Assembly (NCBI GenBank): GCA_021790035.1
Contig: JAJYIO010000231.1
Location: 1-5,290 of the forward strand
Length of the DNA: 5,290 nucleotides
Reading direction: 5' to 3'
DNA from: a bacterium
Lineage (GTDB): Bacteria > Cyanobacteriota > Sericytochromatia > S15B-MN24 > VGJW01
Shown here in pieces: positions 5,289 to 5,290 of the stretch. The notes under the pieces are model-generated. The model searched no databases. It was given only the letters and a program-made list of their open reading frames with translations, and had not been told where the DNA came from. Numbering within the stretch: the stretch's first letter is position 1; the number at the start of each line of letters is the position of its first letter. Position numbers and translations under genes: made by a program.

Positions 5289-5290
5289 AC

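Overview
This is a 5.3 kb piece of a high-GC bacterial chromosome (strongly G/C-biased third codon positions, Shine-Dalgarno sites before some genes, one bacterial lipoprotein signal). It carries four intact genes in two divergent units. Nothing in it fixes the phylum. The lipoprotein and the BtaA-like gene are both compatible with a Gram-negative-type bacterium, but that is only inference. There are no tRNA, rRNA, CRISPR, insertion-sequence or phage features.

Left unit (minus strand, 2242 down to 25): an FAD-dependent amine-oxidase/protoporphyrinogen-oxidase-like flavoprotein, followed with an 11-bp overlap by a ROK-family sugar kinase (probable glucokinase) that begins at a TTG codon. A good -10 box and a strong ribosome binding site precede the flavoprotein, so the pair is probably one translationally coupled operon. 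It may continue beyond the left edge.

Intergenic control region (2243-2442): the left promoter lies near 2271-2276. On the right side are tandem CTTAA-type 8-bp repeats with an 11-bp period (2394-2432), resembling a Pho box (PhoB/SphR type). They run directly into a GATAAT -10 box that ends 5 bp before the ATG of the next gene. This arrangement suggests a response-regulator-controlled, leaderless promoter.

Right unit (plus strand): a lipoprotein-anchored subtilisin-like (S8) serine protease with an I9-like propeptide and complete catalytic residues. After about 160 bp containing small hairpins and a weak promoter candidate comes a DUF3419-family protein related to BtaA, the SAM:diacylglycerol 3-amino-3-carboxypropyl transferase of betaine-lipid synthesis. 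The window ends in a G/C-rich block of three consecutive hairpins (5219-5282) that probably terminates this unit.

The most interesting idea is that the Pho-box-like array and the BtaA-like gene point the same way: betaine lipids are a known phosphate-saving response, so this side of the locus may belong to a phosphate-starvation regulon that also includes a surface protease. This is inference; the repeats themselves are seen directly.
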